Shown here in pieces: positions 1 through 10,801 of a stretch of 64,000 bases of DNA. Numbering within the stretch: position 1 is the stretch's first letter; each line of letters opens with the position of its first letter. The notes under the pieces were generated by a model, which was given only the letters and a program-made list of their open reading frames with translations, was not told the DNA's origin and did not search any database. This DNA comes from Actinomycetota bacterium (GTDB taxonomy: Bacteria > Actinomycetota > Actinomycetes > Nanopelagicales > Nanopelagicaceae), in contig WLPU01000002.1 in NCBI GenBank assembly GCA_009698615.1, forward strand, positions 62,001-126,000. Direction: 5' to 3'. Made by a program: the position numbers and the translations under genes.

Positions 1-1426
1 AGATGAAGCCTTCTTCCCCAAGTATTCGACGATCTTTTAGAGACGCTTCAGTAATATCGCCAATACTTTGACCGTCCACATAAACAAACCCAACGGGAAC
101 GCTGCCCACTACGGATGCTTCATGATCCACAAGGTCTACAACAATTCCATTTTCAACAATGATTGCATTCTCACGTGGTACTCCAGTTTGAATTGCTAGC
201 TCAGCATTAGCACGCAGATGACGCCATTCACCGTGCACAGGCATGACATAACGAGGCTTAACGATGTTGTAGCAATAGAGAAGTTCCCCCGCTGCTGCAT
301 GGCCCGATACGTGCACCAAAGCATTAGCTTTATGAACAACTTTGGCGCCAAATCGTGTGAGTTCGTTGATTACGCGATACACAGGGTTTTCGTTTCCAGG
401 AATGAGAGATGAAGCAAGAATCACCGTGTCGCCAGGGCCTACGCGAATTGCATGATCCCCATTTGCCATTCGAGATAGTGCAGCAAGTGGCTCACCTTGC
501 GACCCAGTGCAAATGAGCGCAACATTGTCGCCATGATTTTCTAATTCTTTGGCATCAATGACTAAATTTTCGGGAATTGTTAGGTAACCCATATCTTGCG
601 CAATCTTCATATTGCGCACCATCGATCGGCCAACGAATGCAACCTTACGATCATGGGCTGCAGCCGTATCAATAATTTGCTGAACCCGGTGAACATGCGA
701 TGCAAAAGATGCAACGATCACGCGACGCTTAGTTTGTCTAAAGACCCGATCCAAAACCGGGATAATCTCGCGCTCAGAGGGAGTAAATCCCGGTACGTCC
801 GCATTGGTTGAATCCACTAGGAAGAGATCCACGCCTTTCTCACCTAGTGCTGCAAATGTTCGCAAATCTGTAATGCGGCCATCGAGTGGGAGTTGATCCA
901 TCTTGAAATCACCGGTATGTAAAACCGTACCCGCCGAGGTGTGAATTGCAATTGCAAGAGCGTCAGGGATCGAGTGATTCACTGCTACAAATTCAACGCT
1001 GAATGGACCAACATCTTCTATCATTCCTGCTTTAACTTCGCGAGTCAGCGGCGTGATGCGATGTTCACGCAATTTAGCGCCCAAAAGCGCAAGAGTCAGT
1101 GCAGATCCGTAGACCGCAATATCACCGCGTTCACGCAATAAGTAAGGAACAGCGCCGATGTGGTCCTCGTGGCCGTGAGTCAAAACAATTCCAATAACAT
1201 CGTGAAGTCGATCGCGAATGTAAGAAAAATCAGGCAAAATCAAATCAATTCCTGGTTGCGTTTCTTCTGGAAATAGAACGCCGCAGTCAACAATGAGTAA
1301 CTTGCCAGCAGTTTCAAAGACGGTCATGTTGCGACCAATTTCGCCAAGGCCGCCGAGTGCGACGATGCGAAGTGCGCCTGCAGCTAATTTTTTGGGAGTT
1401 TCCAGCCCTGGATGAGGATGAGTCAT
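1..1426 (-). CDS. rnj: Ribonuclease J (partial, C-terminus beyond window start)
   Basis: Manual minus-strand translation from ATG at 1426 gives MTHPHPGLETPKKLAAGALRIVALGGLGEIGRNMTVFE...VLTHGHEDHIGAVPYL, the metallo-beta-lactamase RNase J signature. Missing from the ORF track because it runs off the window. TAATG overlap with dapA. Confidence 0.95.
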   Translation of the reverse strand, partial: MTHPHPGLETPKKLAAGALRIVALGGLGEIGRNMTVFETAGKLLIVDCGVLFPEETQPGIDLILPDFSYIRDRLHDVIGIVLTHGHEDHIGAVPYLLRERGDIAVYGSALTLALLGAKLREHRITPLTREVKAGMIEDVGPFSVEFVAVNHSIPDALAIAIHTSAGTVLHTGDFKMDQLPLDGRITDLRTFAALGEKGVDLFLVDSTNADVPGFTPSEREIIPVLDRVFRQTKRRVIVASFASHVHRVQQIIDTAAAHDRKVAFVGRSMVRNMKIAQDMGYLTIPENLVIDAKELENHGDNVALICTGSQGEPLAALSRMANGDHAIRVGPGDTVILASSLIPGNENPVYRVINELTRFGAKVVHKANALVHVSGHAAAGELLYCYNIVKPRYVMPVHGEWRHLRANAELAIQTGVPRENAIIVENGIVVDLVDHEASVVGSVPVGFVYVDGQSIGDITEASLKDRRILGEEGFI

Positions 1427-2316
1427 TAGGCCAAAGTTACGCCGCCTGCGATCAGATCTTGGCGCAATTGCGCAATCTGTTCGGGCGTTGCATCCACTAA
1501 AGGTAAACGGGTGTGGCCGCCAGGTAATCCCATCAAGTTGAGGGCAGCCTTAGTCAAAATCGCACCTTGCGTGCGAAAAGTTCCGGTAAAGACTGGCAAG
1601 CACTTTTGGTGCATCTCAAGGGCTCGGGCACTATTGCCTGCAAACCATGCATCAAGCATTTCGCGCAATTGTGGGCCAACGGTATGGCCGCACACAGATA
1701 CAAAACCAACTGCTCCAACACTCAGTAGCGGCAGATTAAGAATGTCATCACCCGAATAAACAGGGATGCCTGATCTTTTGATGACCCAAGATGTAGATGC
1801 GACATCTCCTTTGGCATCCTTGAGAGCAGCAATACGTGGGTGTTCTGCTAATCGAACGATTGTGTCTGGCTCGATTGCAATGCCGGTACGTCCCGGAATG
1901 TCATACATCATCACTGGTAAATCAGTGGAATCTGCAATTGCACGAAAGTGAGCTTCGATGCCTGCTTGTGGAGGTTTGTTGTAATAAGGAGTTACAACGA
2001 GAAGCCCGTGAGCACCGGCTTTTTGGGCGCGCAGTGCTTGTTCTACTGAATGCGAAGTCTCATTATTTCCAGCACCGGCAATTACTTTCGCTCTAGGTCC
2101 CACGGCTTCTAAAACAACTTTAATGATTTGATCTTTTTCTTCATCACTGGTGGTCGGTGCTTCACCAGTTGTGCCGTTCACAACTATCGTGTCATGGCCC
2201 GTCGATAACAAATGCTGAGCCAGTGTTGAAACACCATCCCAGTCAATGGAGAGATCCTTTTTAAATGGCGTCACCATTGCGGTGGCTAGGCGCCCAAATG
2301 GCGGAAGGATCGTCAT
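1426..2316 (-). CDS. dapA: 4-hydroxy-tetrahydrodipicolinate synthase
   Basis: 296 aa; NGTTGEAPT, YYNKPPQ and YDIPGRTG motifs of DapA. Confidence 0.95.
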   Translation of the reverse strand: MTILPPFGRLATAMVTPFKKDLSIDWDGVSTLAQHLLSTGHDTIVVNGTTGEAPTTSDEEKDQIIKVVLEAVGPRAKVIAGAGNNETSHSVEQALRAQKAGAHGLLVVTPYYNKPPQAGIEAHFRAIADSTDLPVMMYDIPGRTGIAIEPDTIVRLAEHPRIAALKDAKGDVASTSWVIKRSGIPVYSGDDILNLPLLSVGAVGFVSVCGHTVGPQLREMLDAWFAGNSARALEMHQKCLPVFTGTFRTQGAILTKAALNLMGLPGGHTRLPLVDATPEQIAQLRQDLIAGGVTLA

Positions 2317-2335
2317 GGGTTAAGGCTACCCCTGC

Positions 2336-3052
2336 TTAAGGAGCGATGCGTCCAGATTTTTCAAATGCTCCGTATGTAAGGGGCATTAAGCGCGCAAAAT
2401 GCTCTTCCATTTTCTCGGCCACCATCTCGATTTCGCGTTGAGGGTAGCTCGGGAAATGCGAGCCGGCTCGAGCGGTGCGCAGGGAAAGAAAGTTCATGAG
2501 CGCCCTGGCATTCATCGTGACATACATCGATGAATACAATGCTACGGGCAATACCGCTCGTGCAACTTCGCGAGCAACTCCTGCTTCAAGCATTTTTTGG
2601 TAGCGCTCATAAACAAAGAGATAACTTTCCTTCATTGCCTTTGTTGTGATTTCGTATTGCTCTTGAGTACCGTCAATAAATTCATAGGCCCCCGTTTTCC
2701 CGATTTGCACTAGCTTGCGTTCTGGGGCCGGAACATAAAAGACTGGTTGCAGCTCGCGATAGCGCCCACTCTCTTCGTTATAAGAAGCAATGCGGTGGCG
2801 CATAAATTCGCGGAAAACAAAGATGGGAGCTGATACAAAAAAAGTCATCGAAGTATGTTCAAAGGGTGAACCATGACGCTCTCGCGCAAGATAGTTGATT
2901 AAGCCAGCTGAACGCGCTGGGTCCTCCCCCACTTCTTCTAGGGATTGCTCTCCAGCTGTAGAAACTCGCGCTGCCCAGATAACATCAGCGTCACTAGCGC
3001 TAGCCTTGACCAATTCCACGGTCATATCGCTTCTAAAGATTGCCTCAGACAT
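2336..3052 (-). CDS. thyX: Flavin-dependent thymidylate synthase
   Basis: 238 aa; RHRIASYNEESGRY matches the ThyX RHR(X)7S motif. Confidence 0.95.
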   Translation of the reverse strand: MSEAIFRSDMTVELVKASASDADVIWAARVSTAGEQSLEEVGEDPARSAGLINYLARERHGSPFEHTSMTFFVSAPIFVFREFMRHRIASYNEESGRYRELQPVFYVPAPERKLVQIGKTGAYEFIDGTQEQYEITTKAMKESYLFVYERYQKMLEAGVAREVARAVLPVALYSSMYVTMNARALMNFLSLRTARAGSHFPSYPQREIEMVAEKMEEHFARLMPLTYGAFEKSGRIAP

Positions 3053-3103
3053 ATTGTGACCCTATCTAGCCAGGTGAGCACAACTTTGGATTGATACGGC
3101 AGA

Positions 3104-3787
3104 ATGCCAGTCGTGTCTGCCACTGCCCGCTCTACCATCCGTGATTCCTTCAGCGTTTCTATCACCGTGGGCACATACGGGGCCGCCTTCGGGGCAGCCA
3201 GTGTCGCCGCAGGATTTTCAGTTCTTCAGACCAGTTTGCTTTCTCTCCTAACTTTTTCGGGGGCCTCACAGTTTGCGGTGATCGGAGTGATTGGAGCTGG
3301 CGGAAGCGCACTGAGTGGAATTACAACTGCAACACTTCTGGGTTTTAGAAATGGTCTTTACGGACTTCGCATGGCGCCAATTTTGAAAGTTAAAGGTTTC
3401 AAGCGCATCGTTGCAGCGCAAATCACCATCGATGAATCAACAGGTGTTGCACTTTCCCAAGAGCGCCTCGGGGAAGACGCGATGCGATCTGGATTTTGGC
3501 TCACTGGATTTGGTGTTTTTATTTTTTGGAATCTATTCACTCTTGCTGGAGCATTTGGAGCGCAAGCTATGGGTAATCCAGCAGCTTGGGGTCTAGATGC
3601 CGCTGTCCCTGCAGCATTCTTAGGACTCCTATGGCCGCGCTTGCAATCATCGAAAGATCGCGCCGTTGCGCTTTGCGCCATCACCATGTCACTTGTTCTG
3701 ACTCCATTCGTGCCGGCTGGAGTGCCGATTATTTCAACGGCGCTGCTTGCCGTGATATTTGGTGCACGAGGATTGGTGCAGAAATAA
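3104..3787 (+). CDS. azlC: AzlC family branched-chain amino acid permease
   Basis: 227 aa hydrophobic protein with AzlC-like GASQFA and FRNGLYGLRMAP segments; followed by AzlD-like gene. Confidence 0.85.
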   Translation: MPVVSATARSTIRDSFSVSITVGTYGAAFGAASVAAGFSVLQTSLLSLLTFSGASQFAVIGVIGAGGSALSGITTATLLGFRNGLYGLRMAPILKVKGFKRIVAAQITIDESTGVALSQERLGEDAMRSGFWLTGFGVFIFWNLFTLAGAFGAQAMGNPAAWGLDAAVPAAFLGLLWPRLQSSKDRAVALCAITMSLVLTPFVPAGVPIISTALLAVIFGARGLVQK

Positions 3788-4095
3788 TGTCAATCACCTG
3801 GTGGGCAGTCATAGGCACAAGTGCCGCAGCATTCGCATTGAAATATTTAGGTCAATCCATCCCCGAGAAATTTCTCTCACACCCACGTATACAAAGAACT
3901 AATGTTTTGATACCAGTGGCGCTCTTGAGCGCTTTAGTAGCGGTACAAACTTTCACAGATAAAACCACATTGGCAATCGACCACCGCGCTCTTGGGTTGG
4001 GATTTGCCCTGCTGGCTCTGGTCCTGAAGGCGCCATTTCCGATAGTCGTTATCTGCGCTGCCGCATCATCTGCAATTTTGTACCACTTCTTCTAG
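3787..4095 (+). CDS. azlD: AzlD family branched-chain amino acid transport protein
   Basis: Internal ATG at 3787 (TAATG overlap with azlC) of track ORF 3586-4095; small hydrophobic MSITWWAVIGTSAAAFALKYLGQSIPEKF. Confidence 0.8.
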   Translation: MSITWWAVIGTSAAAFALKYLGQSIPEKFLSHPRIQRTNVLIPVALLSALVAVQTFTDKTTLAIDHRALGLGFALLALVLKAPFPIVVICAAASSAILYHFF

Positions 4096-4116
4096 CATGA
4101 CAGTTAGGATACAAAC

Positions 4117-5034
4117 ATGAAACTTGAGGGCGTATTCACCGTTTTGCAGACGCCACTCAATGCTGCTGACGAAATTGACCAACCAATATTGGAAAAAGAA
4201 ATAGATTGGCTGATCGACCTTGGAGTCGATGGAGTTGTCCTAGCTATGGTCTCTGAAGTAATGAGATTTAGTGCCCAAGAGCGGCGCGAACAATGGAAAA
4301 TCACTCTCAAGATTCTCAATGGCCGCTTGCCTCTTGTCGCAAGCGTTGGCGCAGAGAGCACATACATTGCGACATCCCTGGCACGAGCTGCCCAAGCAGA
4401 TGGCGTTCATGCGCTGATGGCAACCCCTCCTTCAACTTTTCCGGCACTTTCAGAGGAGACGCTGGCCTACTACACAGCGATCATCGAGAGCGTTTCGATA
4501 CCAGTCATTGTTCAAGATGCCAGTAACTACATGGGGCAGCCCCTGGAAATTTCTCTTTACAGTGCATTGCTAGAAAAATATGGCTACGACCGTGTGCAAT
4601 TTAAGCCCGAAGCAAAGCCAGTGAAAGAACGCATGGAGCAATTACAAAATGTTGCTCAAGGCAAAGCGCGCGTTTTCGAGGGTCAAAGCGGAATGGATCT
4701 ACTCGAAACCTTTCCCTTGAAACTAGTGGGCACTATGCCTGGCTCTGAGATTGCGTGGGCAATCATTGCGCTCTGGGAGGCGCTGAATGAGAACAATTGG
4801 GAACGTGCACGTGCAATTCATGAAGGTGTCGCGCGACTTGTTGCATTTCAGCCCACCATCGATGCATACGTCGCGGTGGAGAAGTACCTGTTGGTCAAGC
4901 AGGGAATCTTTACTTCCGCGCAACAGCGCGGTCCGGTACGGGTCATACTTGATAGCCAGACTAAAGCAAAGATAGATCTCGCTTTTGATCAACTTCGGAC
5001 AATTGTTGACTCTGGGGCGCGGCCAAACAACTAA
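4117..5034 (+). CDS. Dihydrodipicolinate synthase/N-acetylneuraminate lyase superfamily protein, function unknown
   Basis: 305 aa; DapA-like fold pattern with candidate Schiff-base Lys in VQFKPEA; diverges from the true DapA at 1426-2316. Confidence 0.8.
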   Translation: MKLEGVFTVLQTPLNAADEIDQPILEKEIDWLIDLGVDGVVLAMVSEVMRFSAQERREQWKITLKILNGRLPLVASVGAESTYIATSLARAAQADGVHALMATPPSTFPALSEETLAYYTAIIESVSIPVIVQDASNYMGQPLEISLYSALLEKYGYDRVQFKPEAKPVKERMEQLQNVAQGKARVFEGQSGMDLLETFPLKLVGTMPGSEIAWAIIALWEALNENNWERARAIHEGVARLVAFQPTIDAYVAVEKYLLVKQGIFTSAQQRGPVRVILDSQTKAKIDLAFDQLRTIVDSGARPNN

Positions 5035-5055
5035 CGACTGAGCTGCGCGAAATTG

Positions 5056-5940
5056 TTAACCCCAGTGCAGGGCGATCTTCTCTTTAAGAAAATTCGCACT
5101 CTCGATCATCTGACCCATTCCATCCACACCATCTTCGATGCTAATCCAGCCATCGAATCCAACGCTTTTCAGGGTTGAGAAAATTGCGTCATAATCATTG
5201 AGACCTTTGCCGATTACTCCGTGTTTGAAGAACTTCACATAACCTGCGCTACCGCCTTCTTCGCGGCGCAAATCTTCAATGGTTCCTTGCGCAAGATAGC
5301 GATCACTAGCATGCATGGTGACTACACGATGTTTTACTGCTTCCAGAAGATCTAATGGATCCTCCCCCGCGGCTATGGCATTGCTCGGATCAAAGTTGAC
5401 GCCAAACCAGGGTGAATCAATCCGATTTACTAATTCAGTAAATACGTCTGCCATCTGTGCAAATTCTGGTTCCGTCCAAAAATCGTCTTTGTAATGATTT
5501 TCGAGGATCAAAGTGATGCCCAGCTTTTCTGCAGTGGGCAAACAGGCTTCAATCGATTCAACGACATAGCCCAACCCTTCTTCGCGAGTGATTTCTTTGC
5601 GGCGTTGTCCAGATAGAACGCGACAGTACTTGGCACCTAGTTCAGCACTCATCTGGATCCAGGAAATCTCTTTCGCCACTTCTTGCGCGCGCCCTGCAAT
5701 ATCCGGAATGGTGAAATCAGGAGAGCAGCACATCATCGGAATGACCATTCCGGCATCTTCGACTGCTTTTCTAATTTTTGGCCACGCAGAAGCATCCTTC
5801 AGATCTGCAAAATTGCTATAGAACTCAAGCCCTTGTATCTCTAATTCTTTGGACATCTCGATCCACTCATAGATGCTCATCTGTCCGGGTGCGACGAGTT
5901 GATGAATCCATCCCTTAGGAAATGCCGCCAACTGTGGCAT
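5056..5940 (-). CDS. Xylose isomerase-like TIM-barrel sugar phosphate isomerase/epimerase
   Basis: 294 aa; LILENHYKDD, GVNFDPSNA and WISIEDGVDG segments typical of AP-endonuclease-family-2 isomerases. Confidence 0.8.
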   Translation of the reverse strand: MPQLAAFPKGWIHQLVAPGQMSIYEWIEMSKELEIQGLEFYSNFADLKDASAWPKIRKAVEDAGMVIPMMCCSPDFTIPDIAGRAQEVAKEISWIQMSAELGAKYCRVLSGQRRKEITREEGLGYVVESIEACLPTAEKLGITLILENHYKDDFWTEPEFAQMADVFTELVNRIDSPWFGVNFDPSNAIAAGEDPLDLLEAVKHRVVTMHASDRYLAQGTIEDLRREEGGSAGYVKFFKHGVIGKGLNDYDAIFSTLKSVGFDGWISIEDGVDGMGQMIESANFLKEKIALHWG

Positions 5941-6711
5941 CTATAACTTCTCCGGATTTCGCCCGATAATTGAAAACTGCTCTAACTCAACAACGCTTCC
6001 CGTAAAGGGACGAGACTCATCGCCTAACCAATAGATAGCTGCTAGCGCCATTTGTTCTGGCGTAGTCATGGTGCCCGAAGGAATCGCACTGCGGTCAAGT
6101 CGTTGATGCCAGCCAGGAGCTAAGCCCTTTGCAACTTGATCGCGATCTTCGCGCTCGGTTAATACCCAGCCAGGATTGATTTGATTGATGCGAACTCCAT
6201 CAACCCCATGAGCGTTTGCCAAGTTGCGAGTCATAGTCTGCATTCCACCTTTACTGATGCTGTAGGCCAGCAGCGATGACTCTCCGGCATAAGCATTGAT
6301 GGATCCAATGTTCAAAACGCTTCCGTGAGTTTTCTTCAACTCTGGAAGGGCGGCTTGAATGAGAAATAGTGGGGCCCTGAGGTTTACGTGGAGCATTTCA
6401 TCAAATTGAGCAGAGGTAAGTTGATGCAAATTCGCCCGAGTAAATAGCGCTGCACTATTGACTAAACCATCGACTTTGCCAAATGCCGCCTTGGCTGAGG
6501 CAATAATCTTTTTGGGTGCATCAGCATCCAATAAATCTGCGATACATAAGTGCGCATCAGAGCCTAGCTTTGCAACGAGAGCTTTGCCTTCGGGTTCATT
6601 AATACCAGTAATGCAAACCTTGGCACCTTCTGCAACTGCAAGTGTTGCCAACGCGCCGCCAATGCCTGAGGTTCCACCGGTGATAACTACTACTTTATCT
6701 TTTAGTCGCAT
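5941..6711 (-). CDS. Short-chain dehydrogenase/reductase
   Basis: 256 aa; GGTSGIGGALA Rossmann motif and YSISKGG catalytic motif. Confidence 0.9.
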   Translation of the reverse strand: MRLKDKVVVITGGTSGIGGALATLAVAEGAKVCITGINEPEGKALVAKLGSDAHLCIADLLDADAPKKIIASAKAAFGKVDGLVNSAALFTRANLHQLTSAQFDEMLHVNLRAPLFLIQAALPELKKTHGSVLNIGSINAYAGESSLLAYSISKGGMQTMTRNLANAHGVDGVRINQINPGWVLTEREDRDQVAKGLAPGWHQRLDRSAIPSGTMTTPEQMALAAIYWLGDESRPFTGSVVELEQFSIIGRNPEKL

Positions 6712-6713
6712 GG

Positions 6714-7739
6714 CTAGATGGGCTTCAATACTGATTTAAGAATTTCGCCAGAATGCATTTTCTCAAAAGCACTCTCCCACTTCTCTATGGGGAAAACTCC
6801 GCCCAATACTGGAGTGAGATCTAGCGCCCCTGTTCCCAACATGCGAAGTACGCGCTCCCACATTGGCCAGTTATGACTAAAACTTCCTTGAAGCGTGACA
6901 TTTTTTTGAACAAGCGGATCAAGTGAGAAATCTAGAGGTTGAGGCCCCCAGCCGACTTTAGAAATCCAACCTGCAGGACGAACTAATCCAAGAGCGCTTT
7001 TCAAAGTTGCAGAAACACCAGCAGCATCGACGACACCGTCGGCGCCAAGGCCATCCACTGCCATCGCCCACTGGGTTGCATCTCCAATAATTACTTCACA
7101 GCCATATGTGGTTGCTGCTTTTAATCGAGCACCATCGCGCTCTAGCCCAACCACTGCTACTTCTGCTCCGGCAAGTCTGGCCATGGCAGCACACAAAATT
7201 CCGATCGGACCCGGACCCAAAATAACGATGCGATCTCCTGGGCGAACCTTTCCGGGTGCAATCACTGCGCTATATGCAACTGCGCATGGTTCGGTCATTG
7301 CTGCATGCTCAAAAGAAACAGTTGTGGGAATTGCATGCAGTAAACGTGCCGGCACCTTTACATAGCGTGTCATTGCACCGTTGACCCCATAACCAAACCC
7401 TTTGCGATTGGGATCTAAGTTATAGCGACCAGAGCGAGACATCGGACTGGACATATCTACTACCGCTGCCGTCTCACTCACTACACGATCGCCTTCATGC
7501 CAGGCTGAAACGCTTTTACCTAATTCAACAATATGTCCGCCAAATTCGTGACCTAACACAACTGGGTAATTAACCGGCCAGCTTTGGCTTCCTGTCCATT
7601 GATGTAAATCGCTGCCACAGACACTGACAGCTTCTACTTGAACAATGACGTCTTCATCGCCCGCAACAGGGCGCTCTATATCCCGCAGCTCAACGCTTTT
7701 TGGAACGGAAGAGAAATTAACTACACCGATGGATCCCAC
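6714..7739 (-). CDS. Zinc-type alcohol/threonine dehydrogenase-like MDR oxidoreductase
   Basis: 341 aa; CGSDLHQW, GHEFGG and GPGPIG motifs; structural-zinc Cys cluster absent. Confidence 0.85.
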   Translation of the reverse strand: MGSIGVVNFSSVPKSVELRDIERPVAGDEDVIVQVEAVSVCGSDLHQWTGSQSWPVNYPVVLGHEFGGHIVELGKSVSAWHEGDRVVSETAAVVDMSSPMSRSGRYNLDPNRKGFGYGVNGAMTRYVKVPARLLHAIPTTVSFEHAAMTEPCAVAYSAVIAPGKVRPGDRIVILGPGPIGILCAAMARLAGAEVAVVGLERDGARLKAATTYGCEVIIGDATQWAMAVDGLGADGVVDAAGVSATLKSALGLVRPAGWISKVGWGPQPLDFSLDPLVQKNVTLQGSFSHNWPMWERVLRMLGTGALDLTPVLGGVFPIEKWESAFEKMHSGEILKSVLKPI

Positions 7740-8450
7740 TTATTTTTCACCTTTCACAGGTACATCTCCGAAGCCATGGACTGCCAGGCATATCTTGCGT
7801 AATACATCTTCAACATTCCCCGCTCCCCTACTAAAGGAATCAGCATCAATAGCAAGCGGCGCACCAATAACTACCAATGGTGCACCAAATGCTGGCGTTT
7901 GAATTGCCTGTTCTAGAGATAAGCCACCCACCGCTTGCACTGGGACCCGCACCGCATCAACAACTTCGCGCAATTGATCTAAAGGGTTTGGCATACGTAA
8001 GCCATTTGCTGCGATTCCACGACGCTCATCAAAACCGATGTGATGGATCACCATGTCACAACCAAGCTCTTCTAATTCGCGAGCACCTTGCACCATGTCA
8101 GGGCAACCTAGGTTGTCTCCCATTACTGCAACTCCGAAATCTTTTCCAGCTTGGACAACGCACTTAATAGTTTCGGGGTGAGAGCGAGCCATGACAACAA
8201 CATGCGTGGCTCCGGCTTTCGCCATCATTTGTGCTTCGAGATATCCGCCATCCATCGTCTTCAAATCAGCAACAATAGGAACACGAGGAAATTCTGCGCG
8301 AAGCGCGCGGACCCCATGCATGCCTTCGGCAATGATGAACGGGGTGCCAGCTTCTAACCAATCTACCCCTGCCCGTATTGCGGTATGAGCCATCTCCATC
8401 GCTTCATCAATATCGGTGAGATCTAGGGAGACTTGAACGATCGGTTTCAT
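7740..8450 (-). CDS. Orotidine-5'-phosphate decarboxylase superfamily, hexulose-6-phosphate synthase / 3-keto-L-gulonate-6-phosphate decarboxylase-like
   Basis: 236 aa; VADLKTMDGG and EAGTPFI motifs of the HPS/KGPDC group. Confidence 0.8.
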   Translation of the reverse strand: MKPIVQVSLDLTDIDEAMEMAHTAIRAGVDWLEAGTPFIIAEGMHGVRALRAEFPRVPIVADLKTMDGGYLEAQMMAKAGATHVVVMARSHPETIKCVVQAGKDFGVAVMGDNLGCPDMVQGARELEELGCDMVIHHIGFDERRGIAANGLRMPNPLDQLREVVDAVRVPVQAVGGLSLEQAIQTPAFGAPLVVIGAPLAIDADSFSRGAGNVEDVLRKICLAVHGFGDVPVKGEK

Positions 8451-8495
8451 AACGGCGATACTACTTGTTTGGCAGGCGCCTTTAAAGTCTACAAA

Positions 8496-8750
8496 CTAAA
8501 TAATCGAAAGAGCCTTGAGTTTTGCTGACAAATCAATATCTGATGGCTCAGTCATGTGTGTGCCATCAGGAAAGAGGATCACCGGGATCGAACGCATTCC
8601 ACCGTTAATTTCAATAACTTTCTCGGCAGCCTTTTCATCGGCCTCGACATCAATCAGGTTATATTTCACACCAAGTGATTCAAGCAAGCGCTTAGAGCGA
8701 CGGCAATCTCCACACCAATCGGCTGCGTACATTGTGATTTCTTGTGACAT
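8496..8750 (-). CDS. Glutaredoxin-like (mycoredoxin-type) protein, CGDC active site
   Basis: 84 aa; MYAADWCGDCRRSKRLL and RSIPVILFPDG thioredoxin-fold motifs. Confidence 0.85.
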   Translation of the reverse strand: MSQEITMYAADWCGDCRRSKRLLESLGVKYNLIDVEADEKAAEKVIEINGGMRSIPVILFPDGTHMTEPSDIDLSAKLKALSII

Positions 8751-8760
8751 ACGGTCCTCC

Positions 8761-10786
<2,026 letters not shown>

Positions 10787-10801
10787 AGCTTGAAGAGTTA
10801 A

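Noticed and set aside
5035-5055. Possible terminator between the convergent DapA-like and isomerase genes
   Set aside because: No convincing GC stem with U-tract in the 21-nt gap.
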